A DNA stretch of 64,000 bases from an uncultured bacterium (GTDB lineage Bacteria > Bacillota > Clostridia > Lachnospirales > Lachnospiraceae), in NCBI GenBank assembly GCA_947381965.1, contig CANCXX010000016.1, forward strand, positions 1 through 64,000. The letters run 5' to 3'. A program made the translations under genes and the position numbers. Shown here piece by piece: positions 1-7,789 of the stretch; within the stretch, counting starts at the first letter, position 1, and every line of letters starts with the position of its first letter. The notes beneath the pieces were generated by a model that was given only the letters and a program-made list of their open reading frames with translations, made no database searches and was not told the DNA's origin.

Positions 1-49
1 GAGTGGAATATATTGTCAGAATATTTCCACAACTTCAAGTTTCGCAATT
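1..49. repeat. Right arm of a dispersed palindromic element, cut by the window edge
   Basis: The first 49 bases nearly match the right arm of the 205-bp palindrome at 30583-30787 (its 30739-30787 part). They share the core GAATATATTGTCAGAATATT and the end TTTCGCAATTA. The left half would lie outside the window. A second repeat family begins directly after it at 53. Confidence 0.7.
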
Positions 50-52
50 ACC

Positions 53-216
53 TAGAGCGTGTTTGAAAAATGCTTCCCAGCAGATGTACGTCACAATTTG
101 TGGGAGATTTGTGCCAAATGAAGGGCGCATAGCGGGCTATGTAACCTGAATTTGGCGCAAATATCACGCAAAGTGGGGCGTGCAGATGTTGGAAATGATT
201 TTTCCAACACGCTCTA
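53..216. repeat. 164-bp imperfect palindrome (AGAGCGTGTTTGAAAAA family)
   Basis: It begins TAGAGCGTGTTTGAAAAA and ends with the near-complement TTTTTCCAACACGCTCTA. The two halves align over almost their whole length when one is reverse-complemented, giving one long hairpin. No transposase is present. Shorter derivatives sit at 28904-28955 and 29907-29968, and terminator hairpins at 1905-1943 and 32483-32520 share the end sequence. A 68-codon minus-strand ORF inside it is a by-product of the palindrome. It looks like a MITE-type or REP-like element. Confidence 0.75.
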
Positions 217-303
217 GTACAGCATTGCCTCCTTTCTCCGCCTTGTCCTGACACAAATATCAGGCACTGTTTTTCACCGTTATTTTGGCAATGCTGTACT
301 AGA
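213..303. repeat. 91-bp element with perfect 17-bp terminal inverted repeats
   Basis: The ends are TCTAGTACAGCATTGCC (213-229) and its exact complement (287-303). A small inner hairpin has CCTGA/TCAGG arms (about 248-264). It overlaps the last bases of the preceding palindrome and ends just beyond the stop of the GH27 gene at 307, so it could also act as a 3' hairpin for that gene. There is no poly-T tract. Confidence 0.65.
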
Positions 304-306
304 TAC

Positions 307-1647
307 TTACAAAAGCTTCTTTACTTTATACACTTTTACCCCATGGGCAGGCACTTTCACCCTGATTTTTCCGTCTTCTGTGCTGCAATTATCTTTATCC
401 CAAAGCTCATACAAAGATGCTTCCTTCCAGGTTCCGTATTCCTCTCCCAACTCATGGAGGGAAATTGCAAGCTCCCTTTCCGTATCGTCCAAATTAAACA
501 AGGCAGCTGCCATCTCTTTATCATCATCATTCCCATCTTTTTGTATTTTCTGGACAAATTCGTTTTTCCACACTGCCATATGCTCCGTTTTCATCACCTG
601 TCCCCCCCGGCGCTCCTTTCCAAGAAGGGAAAGAATCTCTTTGTTGGTAAGCAGGGAAAGGGTCCAGTCGTCCAGACCAGGCAGCTTTGCACCAACCATT
701 AAGGGCGAACGGAACATGCACCATAAAGTCATCATGGTCTTTTGTTCTTCTTTTGTAAAATTTGTCATCCGCTCCGCCTGAAAGCCTTTTCCCACCTTTC
801 CCAGGGGAAGCATATCACAATCCGGATAACATCCCGTTTTCACATGATCCTGCCACATTTCACAGCGGTCAAACATCCCCTTAAGCAGTTTCCAGTCATC
901 CCAAAAATCGTCGGTAATCCGCCACATATTGGCATATCTGCCATATTCCCACGCCCTGTCAATATGGGCAGGGCCAGGGGAAAGGCTAAGCACAATGGAA
1001 CGCCCGCACTTTTCTATTGCACGGTGTATCATCCGCGTTTCCTCCCAGCCTGAAAAGGAACTGCCCGGATACAGCCTGCTGTCACAGATATCATCGCACT
1101 TGATATAATCCACGCCCCACCCGGCATACAGGGAAAGAAGAGAGTCATAGTAAGCCTGTCCCCCTGCCGTATGGCGCAGGCCATACATATCAGGATTCCA
1201 AATGCAAATTGAATAAGGGTCCGCCACCACATCCGCCTTATCTTCAGTACCAAGAACAGGCAGGCGCATTTCCGCCGCTTTCCTCGGAATTCCCCTCATA
1301 ATGTGAATGCCAAACTTAAGTCCCAGACTGTGCACATAATCTGCCAAAGGTTTAAAGCCCTTCCCTCCGGCCGAAGAGGGAAAACGGGCGGGAGAAGGAA
1401 TCAGTCTTCCCCATTTATCCATCTCCACATCGTCAAAAGGAATGTACTGGTGCTGGTCCCTTTTGCTTCCTGCATCGTTGGAATACCACTGAATATCCAC
1501 CACCACATATTCCCAGCCATATTCCTTTAAAAAGGCTGCCATATAATCTGCGTGCTCTTTTACCTGCTCTTCCGTCACTGTAGTGTCATAATAATCAAAA
1601 CTGTTCCATCCCATGGGAGGCGTTTTTGCAAAACTGTTTTTGTTCAT
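307..1647 (-). CDS. GH27-type alpha-galactosidase-like glycoside hydrolase
   Basis: This 446-residue protein has the GH27 barrel start PPMGWNSFDYY (residues 10-20). The VDYIKCDD stretch (179-186) matches the GH27 nucleophile strand, usually YLKYDN, and ITDDFWDDW (244-252) matches the acid/base region. A small beta C-terminal domain follows from about 350. There is no signal peptide, so it should act in the cytoplasm on imported alpha-galactosides or related oligosaccharides. The start is supported by GGAAAGGAAAT upstream of ATG. The KCDD variation and the isolated setting mean that substrate, including alpha-N-acetylgalactosaminides, cannot be fixed. No transporter or regulator is adjacent. 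Confidence 0.85.
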   Translation of the reverse strand: MNKNSFAKTPPMGWNSFDYYDTTVTEEQVKEHADYMAAFLKEYGWEYVVVDIQWYSNDAGSKRDQHQYIPFDDVEMDKWGRLIPSPARFPSSAGGKGFKPLADYVHSLGLKFGIHIMRGIPRKAAEMRLPVLGTEDKADVVADPYSICIWNPDMYGLRHTAGGQAYYDSLLSLYAGWGVDYIKCDDICDSRLYPGSSFSGWEETRMIHRAIEKCGRSIVLSLSPGPAHIDRAWEYGRYANMWRITDDFWDDWKLLKGMFDRCEMWQDHVKTGCYPDCDMLPLGKVGKGFQAERMTNFTKEEQKTMMTLWCMFRSPLMVGAKLPGLDDWTLSLLTNKEILSLLGKERRGGQVMKTEHMAVWKNEFVQKIQKDGNDDDKEMAAALFNLDDTERELAISLHELGEEYGTWKEASLYELWDKDNCSTEDGKIRVKVPAHGVKVYKVKKLL

Positions 1648-1960
1648 CTTATTTCCTTTCCTTTTCCAGCTTCTATGTTGCCAGTCTTCGTCTCATGCCA
1701 CACAAGCCTGTCCTTAAGGCTGATAATGTAAAATGAGAAACATTTTCTGGTTTTTATCTTAACATAAATGAATGTTTAACACAACATAGCGCAAATACTG
1801 TATTTACAGGAAGTCCAAAGGGAGCAATCCCGATTTTACCGGTCATTTTGCTTGAAATTCTGCATGTATCCCCATAAATCAGGGCTTTCTTGGAATAATC
1901 GTCCAAAAACAAAACGTGCCTGAAAACTATTTTCAAACACGTTCTGTCCATTACGCAAAA
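1648..1960. other. Intergenic region without a gene
   Basis: This 313-bp stretch lies between the GH27 start and the lipoprotein stop. The only supported feature is the terminator at 1905-1943. Short ORFs here lack ribosome binding sites and overlap that hairpin. No clear sigma-A promoter for the GH27 gene was recognised. Confidence 0.6.
1905..1943 (-). terminator. Rho-independent terminator of the lipoprotein gene
   Basis: On the minus strand, arms AACGTGTTTGAAAA and TTTTCAGGCACGTT enclose a short loop and are followed by TTGTTTTT. It lies 18 bases beyond the stop at 1961. The stem shares the CGTGTTTGAAAA end of the dispersed palindrome family, so the terminator may derive from that repeat. 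Confidence 0.75.
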
Positions 1961-2494
1961 TTATTTAAACACTACTGGTTTATCCACAAACTCCGTCTTT
2001 ATTACAATATAAGGGTAAGACTGGGTATTTTTTTTTGGCGCAGCATCTGCCGGGTCCGGTCCAATCAGTGTTGTGTCCACGTAAATCGCATTTTCTGTAA
2101 GATATAAATCATTCACCGTAATACTGAATCCGCCGCTTACCTGCTCTCCATATCCAACACAGATATATAAAAATCCGTTATCCTGATAGGTTACTTTAAA
2201 AGCATTCATTTTCTTTTCTTCAATAGCCTTCTTAAGCTCTTCCGGCACATTGTCCTCTGCCAGGACCGTAAATTCCAGGTCCTTTATTTTCTCCAGGGGA
2301 TCTTTCGCTTTTGCGCATCCGGTAAACAGACACAATACTATAATGCCAAGCACATAAATCCCCAATTTATACCTCTGCATACCGCCAGTTTTACCTAAAG
2401 CGCTGCCATTATAGGGCGGCTTATCTCCCTGCCTGCCCCAGACCGGCCTGCAATGCGGCGCTCCTGATGAGCTTTTATTCCCAAGCACAGCCAT
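1961..2494 (-). CDS. Small lipoprotein with a repeat-encoded N-terminal extension
   Basis: A lipoprotein signal is clear: a hydrophobic stretch ending LFTGC, with the Cys at residue 60 of the 177-residue ORF. This is followed by about 115 residues of mature protein of no recognised family. The signal peptide would normally start at Met39 (2380). That ATG has no ribosome binding site, while the ATG at 2494 has GGAGG ten bases upstream. The 38 residues between are largely encoded by an imperfect hairpin (2399-2462). I infer that a repeat inserted in frame just after the original start. Export with such an extension is uncertain. Confidence 0.65.
   Translation of the reverse strand: MAVLGNKSSSGAPHCRPVWGRQGDKPPYNGSALGKTGGMQRYKLGIYVLGIIVLCLFTGCAKAKDPLEKIKDLEFTVLAEDNVPEELKKAIEEKKMNAFKVTYQDNGFLYICVGYGEQVSGGFSITVNDLYLTENAIYVDTTLIGPDPADAAPKKNTQSYPYIVIKTEFVDKPVVFK
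2399..2462. repeat. Imperfect hairpin inside the 5' end of the lipoprotein gene
   Basis: AGCGCTGCCATTATAGGGCGG at the left pairs, with some mismatches, with the right end reading CAATGCGGCGCT. The arms are about 20 bases with a G/C-rich loop. It is in frame with the lipoprotein ORF and more GC-rich than the flanking sequence, as expected for an inserted palindromic repeat. Confidence 0.5.
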
Positions 2495-2603
2495 TTTTCA
2501 TTTTCCTCCATTCCTGCCTCAAATGAAAATATGTATATTACCATAATTTCTTTCTACTAATTTATGAGGGGGCAGGAAGAAAAATTACCTGCAAACTTAA
2601 AAC

Positions 2604-3470
2604 CTATGCGCCTTTTTTTCTGATTTCCTCCCGTATCACTACCTGGCCTGTACAGGTCATTACCGGATCCTGTGTGATAATTTCACCTACACTGTCCACA
2701 GTAATCCTGCCGGACCTTGGATTTTTAATGGAAATCACATGACCGCATATATCCGCTTCCACATCGGAATACTCAAAGGACAAATCCGTATCCTCCATGG
2801 TACAGTTATCAAGAGTCAGATTTTTGCAATAGCATAAAGGCTGCGTGCCAATTATTTTACAGTTAATCAAAGTCAATCCATCAGAAAACCATCCCAGATA
2901 TTCTCCTTTTACAACGCTGTCCTTAACGGTTACATTTTTGCTGTGCCAGAAAGCGTCTTTGGTATCCAGATCGCAGTCGGTAATTTCCAGATTCTCCATA
3001 TACTGAAACGAATATTTTCCTTTCATCTTTACACTGGTCAGCTTTACGTCTCTGCTGTCAAGAAACAGATATTCCGAAACAATATCGGTGTCAATAAGAG
3101 TAATGTTCCGGGATTTCCATCCAAACTCCAAAGAGTCCACATAGCAGCGTTCCAGACGGATACTGTCACATTCACGGACAGCCTTAATCCCTTCCAGGCG
3201 GCTGTCTGTGATAAGGCCCTCCCTTGCATACCAGATAGCGGCACGGGTTTTTTCATCCATGGATGACTCTGTCATGGTAAACCCTTTTACATGCCAAAGG
3301 GGATAGCGCAGGGAAAAACGGCAATCCCACAAGCCCACATCCTCTGACTCCTTTAATGCGGATTCACCGTCAGCAGGTCCGTCAAAGACACAGTTTTTTA
3401 CATCCGTATGCTGTAAATGATACAATGCCCTTTCTTCATCAAATTGTTTTCCAATAATATTATCTCTCAT
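2604..3470 (-). CDS. DUF3737 family right-handed beta-helix protein
   Basis: The 288 residues show short repeating strands with recurrent patterns such as NITLIDTDI, NLEITDCDL, NVTVKDSVV and NLTLDNCTM. This is the hallmark of a parallel beta-helix. The opening region (ALYHLQHTDVKNCVFDGPADGESALKE, shown here as residues 15-41 in short: VKNCVFDGPADGES) and overall length fit DUF3737. There is no signal peptide or membrane segment, so it is probably cytoplasmic. Function in the family is unknown; pectin-lyase-like folds often bind or cleave sugars, but no catalytic residues can be named. GGAGG lies upstream of the ATG, and a strong promoter is at 3570-3598. It appears monocistronic. Confidence 0.8.
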   Translation of the reverse strand: MRDNIIGKQFDEERALYHLQHTDVKNCVFDGPADGESALKESEDVGLWDCRFSLRYPLWHVKGFTMTESSMDEKTRAAIWYAREGLITDSRLEGIKAVRECDSIRLERCYVDSLEFGWKSRNITLIDTDIVSEYLFLDSRDVKLTSVKMKGKYSFQYMENLEITDCDLDTKDAFWHSKNVTVKDSVVKGEYLGWFSDGLTLINCKIIGTQPLCYCKNLTLDNCTMEDTDLSFEYSDVEADICGHVISIKNPRSGRITVDSVGEIITQDPVMTCTGQVVIREEIRKKGA

Positions 3471-3569
3471 GCTTTAATCCTCCGTCGCAATTATATAAAC
3501 AACTGTAAACCCTAAATCAGATAACTTTTCATTTTCCATCTTTCCATGTGATGAACCGTTTCTTAATAT

Positions 3570-3598
3570 AGTATATATAAAAATTCCTCAAATGACAA
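3570..3598 (-). promoter_or_regulatory. Sigma-A promoter for the DUF3737 gene
   Basis: On the minus strand TTGTCA (3598-3593), a 17-base spacer and TATACT (3575-3570) form a near-consensus promoter. The predicted start leaves a leader of roughly 95 bases before the ATG at 3470. Confidence 0.65.
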
Positions 3599-3657
3599 AT
3601 GCCTATATTAAATATATCTCCATAGGTTTCACGAATAACTTTATTCACGCAATATTA

Positions 3658-3688
3658 ACAGAGTGATACCGATCCGGCATCACTCTGT
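3658..3688 (-). terminator. Hairpin terminator after the HtrA gene
   Basis: ACAGAGTGAT and its complement ATCACTCTGT form a perfect ten-base-pair stem 24 bases past the stop at 3712. The following minus-strand sequence is only moderately T-rich (GTTAATATT), so termination strength is uncertain. Confidence 0.6.
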
Positions 3689-3711
3689 CTGTTATTGCCT
3701 ATTATTGTCTG

Positions 3712-5181
3712 TTACTGTACGTTTCCTGAAAGCCCCAGCGTTACTTCTACTGTTTTTTCTTCATAGCCTGCAGGCCCGCCCTGCATAATTGTCAGCTCAA
3801 CCGTACTTCCGGCCTCATAATAGGAAAGTTCATCCTTAAGCTCTACCATTGATATGATTTCCTGACCGTCAATACCTGTAATAATATCTCCTCTTACAAG
3901 GCCCGCCCGGTGTGCGCCGGACCCTTCGGTTACGCTGGAAACAAATACGCCCTGTGGGAACCCATAAAGCTGTACGGAATCCGCTGTCACGTCAACACCT
4001 GTAATTCCAAGAAACCCTCTTTTTTCCTCTGCCACCCGGACCCTGGTCTGTTTGGTCATCAGGTCCTCAATAATTGGTTTTGCATCGGAAATAGGAATGG
4101 CATACCCCATGCCTTCCACTGCGGAACCGCCAATTTTGTTGGAATTAATTCCAATCACCTCGCCTTTAATATTAAGCAGTGCGCCGCCGGAATTTCCCGG
4201 ATTAATGGCTGCGTCCGTCTGGATAAAGGTGTTAATCTCCGTATCCGTATTCTGGGACACTTCCCGCACGGAAGAAGCTGCTATGGCTCTGTCCAGCGCA
4301 CTGACCACTCCGGTTGTAACTGACTGTCCATATCCCAGGGAGTTTCCAATGGCAATTACCGGTTCCCCAACAATAAGGTCATCAGAGCTGCCAAGATTTG
4401 CAATGGATATTTTGCTCATAGTCTCATTTGTGATATCTGACAGCTGTACCGCAATTACCGCCAGATCCTTATTCATGTCTGCCCCTTTCATCTGGGCATT
4501 TACCTGACTGCCATCCACAAACTGTACGGTCAGCTCCTGCTCATCTGCAGATTCCACCACATGGTAGTTTGTAACAAGAAGGAGCTCACTGTCATTTTTC
4601 CCCACAATAATTCCTGAACCTGAACCGCCCATCTCCTGACTGTATTCCTGTCCGAAAAAAGTCATTTTCTCAATATACTTATTTGTGACAGATACTACAG
4701 AAGGCATTACATCCTGCACAACTTTTGTCACATCCGTTACCGTACTCTGTACAGCTGGCGTTTCCAGCACTTCTGTGACAGCTTTGGCTGCTTCATCGCT
4801 TTCCCCTCCGGCCTCCATCTCCTTTGAGGAATTTTCCCCGGCTGCATCTGCCCCCTCCGTCTCCTTGCTGGTTTCCGTCCTGGCCTTTAGCAAATCAGAA
4901 GCAGAATCCACCGCCTGAAATCCAATTCCTGCAAAAACACCGAAGAACAGGCCGCAGCTTACGGCAATTGCCGCCTTTTTGCCAAACCCGCTTTTTTTCT
5001 TTTTTTCCGGTCCGCCATATCCTCCCGCACCACTGCCATATGCTCCGCTCATACCGCTGAAGGTTCCATTTGACTCATAATGATAGGTACCGCTGCTTCC
5101 CTGCCCGTAATCCGGGCTGCTTGCCGAATTACCTCCTGCTGTGTCCTGATTATAGTTGTTTGGATAATTATTTTCGTACAT
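3712..5181 (-). CDS. HtrA/DegP-like membrane-anchored serine protease (S1C, one PDZ)
   Basis: The start at 5181 is chosen because GGAGGTAATTGTT precedes ATG; a longer frame has no such site. The 489-residue protein has a Gly/Asn/Tyr-rich cytoplasmic tail (1-68), a membrane helix (about 70-91), an acidic linker, a trypsin-like domain and one PDZ domain (about 388-480). The triad is visible: H207 in TNYHVV, D239 in MNKDLAVI and S331 in GNSGGALL. It faces outward and should degrade or process misfolded envelope proteins. It follows the polysaccharide locus on the same strand and may serve envelope quality control there. A hairpin terminator follows. Confidence 0.93.
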   Translation of the reverse strand: MYENNYPNNYNQDTAGGNSASSPDYGQGSSGTYHYESNGTFSGMSGAYGSGAGGYGGPEKKKKSGFGKKAAIAVSCGLFFGVFAGIGFQAVDSASDLLKARTETSKETEGADAAGENSSKEMEAGGESDEAAKAVTEVLETPAVQSTVTDVTKVVQDVMPSVVSVTNKYIEKMTFFGQEYSQEMGGSGSGIIVGKNDSELLLVTNYHVVESADEQELTVQFVDGSQVNAQMKGADMNKDLAVIAVQLSDITNETMSKISIANLGSSDDLIVGEPVIAIGNSLGYGQSVTTGVVSALDRAIAASSVREVSQNTDTEINTFIQTDAAINPGNSGGALLNIKGEVIGINSNKIGGSAVEGMGYAIPISDAKPIIEDLMTKQTRVRVAEEKRGFLGITGVDVTADSVQLYGFPQGVFVSSVTEGSGAHRAGLVRGDIITGIDGQEIISMVELKDELSYYEAGSTVELTIMQGGPAGYEEKTVEVTLGLSGNVQ

Positions 5182-5271
5182 AACAATTACCTCCGTTTTC
5201 TTTCTCTTGTTGATGAAACAAGTATAACTGGCAATTGTGTTCAATTTGTGACAAAAATTTGATGATTTTGT

Positions 5272-6210
5272 TTACAAACTACAATTTTTCCAATAATCCC
5301 TGTTCATGGAAAGGCGCCGCCTTAATCCCTTTGGCAGCCGTTTATACCTTTTTCCCAAAAAATACCCCAAATATTTGCAGCCACTGTGCCACACCAGTTT
5401 TATTATCAGCCAGGGCTTTCCCTCATGACATAAATACAGACAGGTTTTCTTTACCAGCCGTAACCCTTCCGACTCCGTCGACAGGTCCGAAAAAACTGCC
5501 GGATAATCCGCATGGGATACCCCCAGATCAAAATTTCTCCTAAGCTGCCCCATACCGCTGTAATTATGGGAGTGAACCACCTGGGCCCCGGATACGTATG
5601 CAATCTTATATCCGGCATTTATCATACCTCTGGCATAAATCATATCTTCATTAAATATGGTATGATTAGTAAATCCTCCTAATTCATCAAAAATTTCCCT
5701 CCGGTACGCTGCACAGACGTTGGAAGCAAAAAAAGCCTTTATTCCCATGGTCTTTAAGTCTTCTTTGCCCTTTATGCAGGAAGTCTGGGGATAATTGAAT
5801 GAACGGGTATAACGCTCAATCCTTCCACAGTCTTTTAAGGGAAGCTGCCTTGCATAGGACATTCCTATCCCTTCCTCTGTTAAGGGAGCCGTAAGACGCT
5901 CCACCAAATTTTCATCCACAGGCACCGCATCGTCCGTCATCATAATAAAGTAAGGCGCCTTTGACAGGCTCACTCCATAGTTTCTGGTTCCTCCATGGTC
6001 AAAGGCATCCTTGTTGATATGTTTGACTACAATATTCTCATATTTTTCCCAAAAATCCGTTCCGGCAGTAAATTCATCAAAATACCTCTTTTCCGTATTT
6101 ACCAGAATCAGACGCTGGACCGGAAGTGTCTGGTTTTGCAAACGCTCCAAAAGGGCCGTTAATTTTTCAGTGGGTTTATAAACCGGAATAATAACATCCA
6201 CTTTTATCAT
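5272..6210 (-). CDS. GT2 family glycosyltransferase (rhamnosyltransferase-like)
   Basis: The start at 6210 (MIKVDVIIPVYKP) is preferred because GAGGTG lies 11 bases upstream; the next upstream ATG overlaps that site. The 312 residues show a GT-A nucleotide-binding start (DVIIPVYKPTEKL), the metal motif TDDAVP near residue 90 and the acceptor-side NEDMIYAR near 195. The C-terminal part is basic. RfbF-type rhamnosyltransferases look like this, which fits the rfb genes upstream. Donor and acceptor are not provable from sequence. A bidirectional terminator separates it from the LCP gene, so it may have its own promoter. Confidence 0.85.
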   Translation of the reverse strand: MIKVDVIIPVYKPTEKLTALLERLQNQTLPVQRLILVNTEKRYFDEFTAGTDFWEKYENIVVKHINKDAFDHGGTRNYGVSLSKAPYFIMMTDDAVPVDENLVERLTAPLTEEGIGMSYARQLPLKDCGRIERYTRSFNYPQTSCIKGKEDLKTMGIKAFFASNVCAAYRREIFDELGGFTNHTIFNEDMIYARGMINAGYKIAYVSGAQVVHSHNYSGMGQLRRNFDLGVSHADYPAVFSDLSTESEGLRLVKKTCLYLCHEGKPWLIIKLVWHSGCKYLGYFLGKRYKRLPKGLRRRLSMNRDYWKNCSL

Positions 6211-6254
6211 AATTCTCTGACACCTCATTTTTAAGAAAAAGAATTGCCATGCGT

Positions 6255-6285
6255 AAAAAGGACCAGCTTTACGTTGGTCCTTTTT
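6255..6285. terminator. Bidirectional rho-independent terminator
   Basis: AAAAAGGACCA and TGGTCCTTTTT form a perfect 11-base-pair stem with A and T runs on either side. It sits just past the stop of the LCP gene at 6295 and would end transcription of the main polysaccharide operon. Confidence 0.85.
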
Positions 6286-6294
6286 AAAAGCATC

Positions 6295-7620
6295 CTATTT
6301 CTTAATATACGGACTGGTATCCGCTTTAACCTTTTCACTGTATTCCAAAACTGCTGCAGAAGGTGTGTACTCTTCGTCCTTAAACAGAAATTCATGGAGC
6401 CATTGTACATTATCCGCAAGATCAACCGGTATAACACAGCTTCCCTTAGAGCCAATAGTTCCTGTGGTGCGCATGGTTTCTTCCGGAAAACCTCCCTGAT
6501 CTACAATTTCATATTTGGTAATATCCGCAAGCAGCTCAAGAATTTCCGCCAAATCCAGTGATGTGTAAATCTCATCCTTGTCAAATATGGCATTGGCAAC
6601 CTCGTTTAAAGTTGAAAGAGACGCGCTTTTTGCTTTATCCGCTACCGCCATCAGCACTTCCCTCTGACGCTCCGCACGCTTAAAGTCGTCGCCGGCCGTA
6701 TAACGGATACGACAGTAAGCGGTAGCCTGAAGGCCGTCAAGCAGCTGGTATCCAGTACTTGCAACAGGCGTATAATCTCTCTTTAAATCATTTGCCATGG
6801 TTTTCTGATAGTTATTAATATGTTTCAGCTCTGCTGCGTCCACATCAATCATAATACCGCCCAAAGCGTCAACCGTATCCGCAAGCCCTGCAAAGCCTAC
6901 CGTAACGAAATCTTCAATGTTCATATCCAAATTCATGTTCAGCATATTGATTGCCTGCTTTGGCCCGCCTTTGGCATAAGCGGAATTACATTTATTATAA
7001 GAATCGTTGCTTAAGTTCAGGTAGGTATCACGATACACGCTGACCAGTCTGCATTCTCCGGTATCAAGATTAATGGAAGCTATCATAATGGTATCGCTGC
7101 GGGTATTTTTGGTCAGTGCGCCGCTTGTGGAGTCCACACCAAACAAAGCAATATTCCGGTAGCCCTTCATCGTGGTTGCTATCTCTTCCTCCACCTCAGG
7201 ATTGATAACAATCTCTTCCTTAGGCAGGTCCATTTTCCCAACCTTTTCAAATTTCAACACACTGTAAAGAACAACCACCATAATCAAAAGTACAAATATT
7301 TCCAAAATAAAGAGAAGTATCTTACCTGTTTTTTTCTGGGACTGCTTTTTTGCAGCTGCCGGTGTCTTTTTCTTCTTCTTTGCAGTAACAGGCGCTTCAT
7401 ATTCTTCATACCTTACCGGTTTTTTAGAAGCAGGTTTCTTTCCTGCCGGACGGCTTCCCGTTGATGATTTTCCGCCTGCCGGACGACTTCCAGAGGATGG
7501 TTTTCCCGTGGTATAGCTTGCTGATGCCGTTTTTCCCGCCGGACGGCTTGTGGGCTGTTTATTGACCGGACGGCTTCCTGCCGGTTTCTTTTTCACAGGT
7601 TTTCTTGGTTCTTCTGCCAT
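6295..7620 (-). CDS. LytR-CpsA-Psr (LCP) family glycopolymer ligase
   Basis: The N-terminal 100 residues form a cytoplasmic tail of repeats of the type SRPAGK/KPxS, rich in Lys, Pro and Ser. A membrane helix follows (101-122) and then the extracellular LCP domain. The family signature is clear: NIALFGVD (156-163), NTRSDT (172-177) and YRDTYL (196-201), with the later Arg-rich segment RIRYTAGDDFKRAERQRE. LCP enzymes move wall polymers from the polyprenyl carrier to peptidoglycan. Its place after the initiating transferase makes it the likely ligase for this locus. GGGAGA lies upstream of the ATG. The length (441) is typical once the tail is allowed for. Confidence 0.93.
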   Translation of the reverse strand: MAEEPRKPVKKKPAGSRPVNKQPTSRPAGKTASASYTTGKPSSGSRPAGGKSSTGSRPAGKKPASKKPVRYEEYEAPVTAKKKKKTPAAAKKQSQKKTGKILLFILEIFVLLIMVVVLYSVLKFEKVGKMDLPKEEIVINPEVEEEIATTMKGYRNIALFGVDSTSGALTKNTRSDTIMIASINLDTGECRLVSVYRDTYLNLSNDSYNKCNSAYAKGGPKQAINMLNMNLDMNIEDFVTVGFAGLADTVDALGGIMIDVDAAELKHINNYQKTMANDLKRDYTPVASTGYQLLDGLQATAYCRIRYTAGDDFKRAERQREVLMAVADKAKSASLSTLNEVANAIFDKDEIYTSLDLAEILELLADITKYEIVDQGGFPEETMRTTGTIGSKGSCVIPVDLADNVQWLHEFLFKDEEYTPSAAVLEYSEKVKADTSPYIKK

Positions 7621-7789
7621 ATATAAATCTCTCCCTTTTATTCAAACATATATCTCCTGGGCCTTATCATCTGTGATTTCTCACAAGACATTATTTTCGC
7701 ACAAAACCAGCGTTTAAGCAAGCCCCTTAATATTATTTTTATTTATCCTTAAGATTTGTAATTTCAGGACATTATATACACTGCTTTTA

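Noticed and set aside
48..254. 68-codon minus-strand ORF
   Set aside because: It falls within the long palindrome at 53-216 and has no ribosome binding site.
1754..1951. 65-codon minus-strand ORF
   Set aside because: It overlaps the terminator hairpin at 1905-1943 and lacks a ribosome binding site.
5182..5271. Promoter for the HtrA gene
   Set aside because: TATACT is present, but no acceptable -35 lies 16-18 bases upstream; TTGAAC is only 12 bases away.
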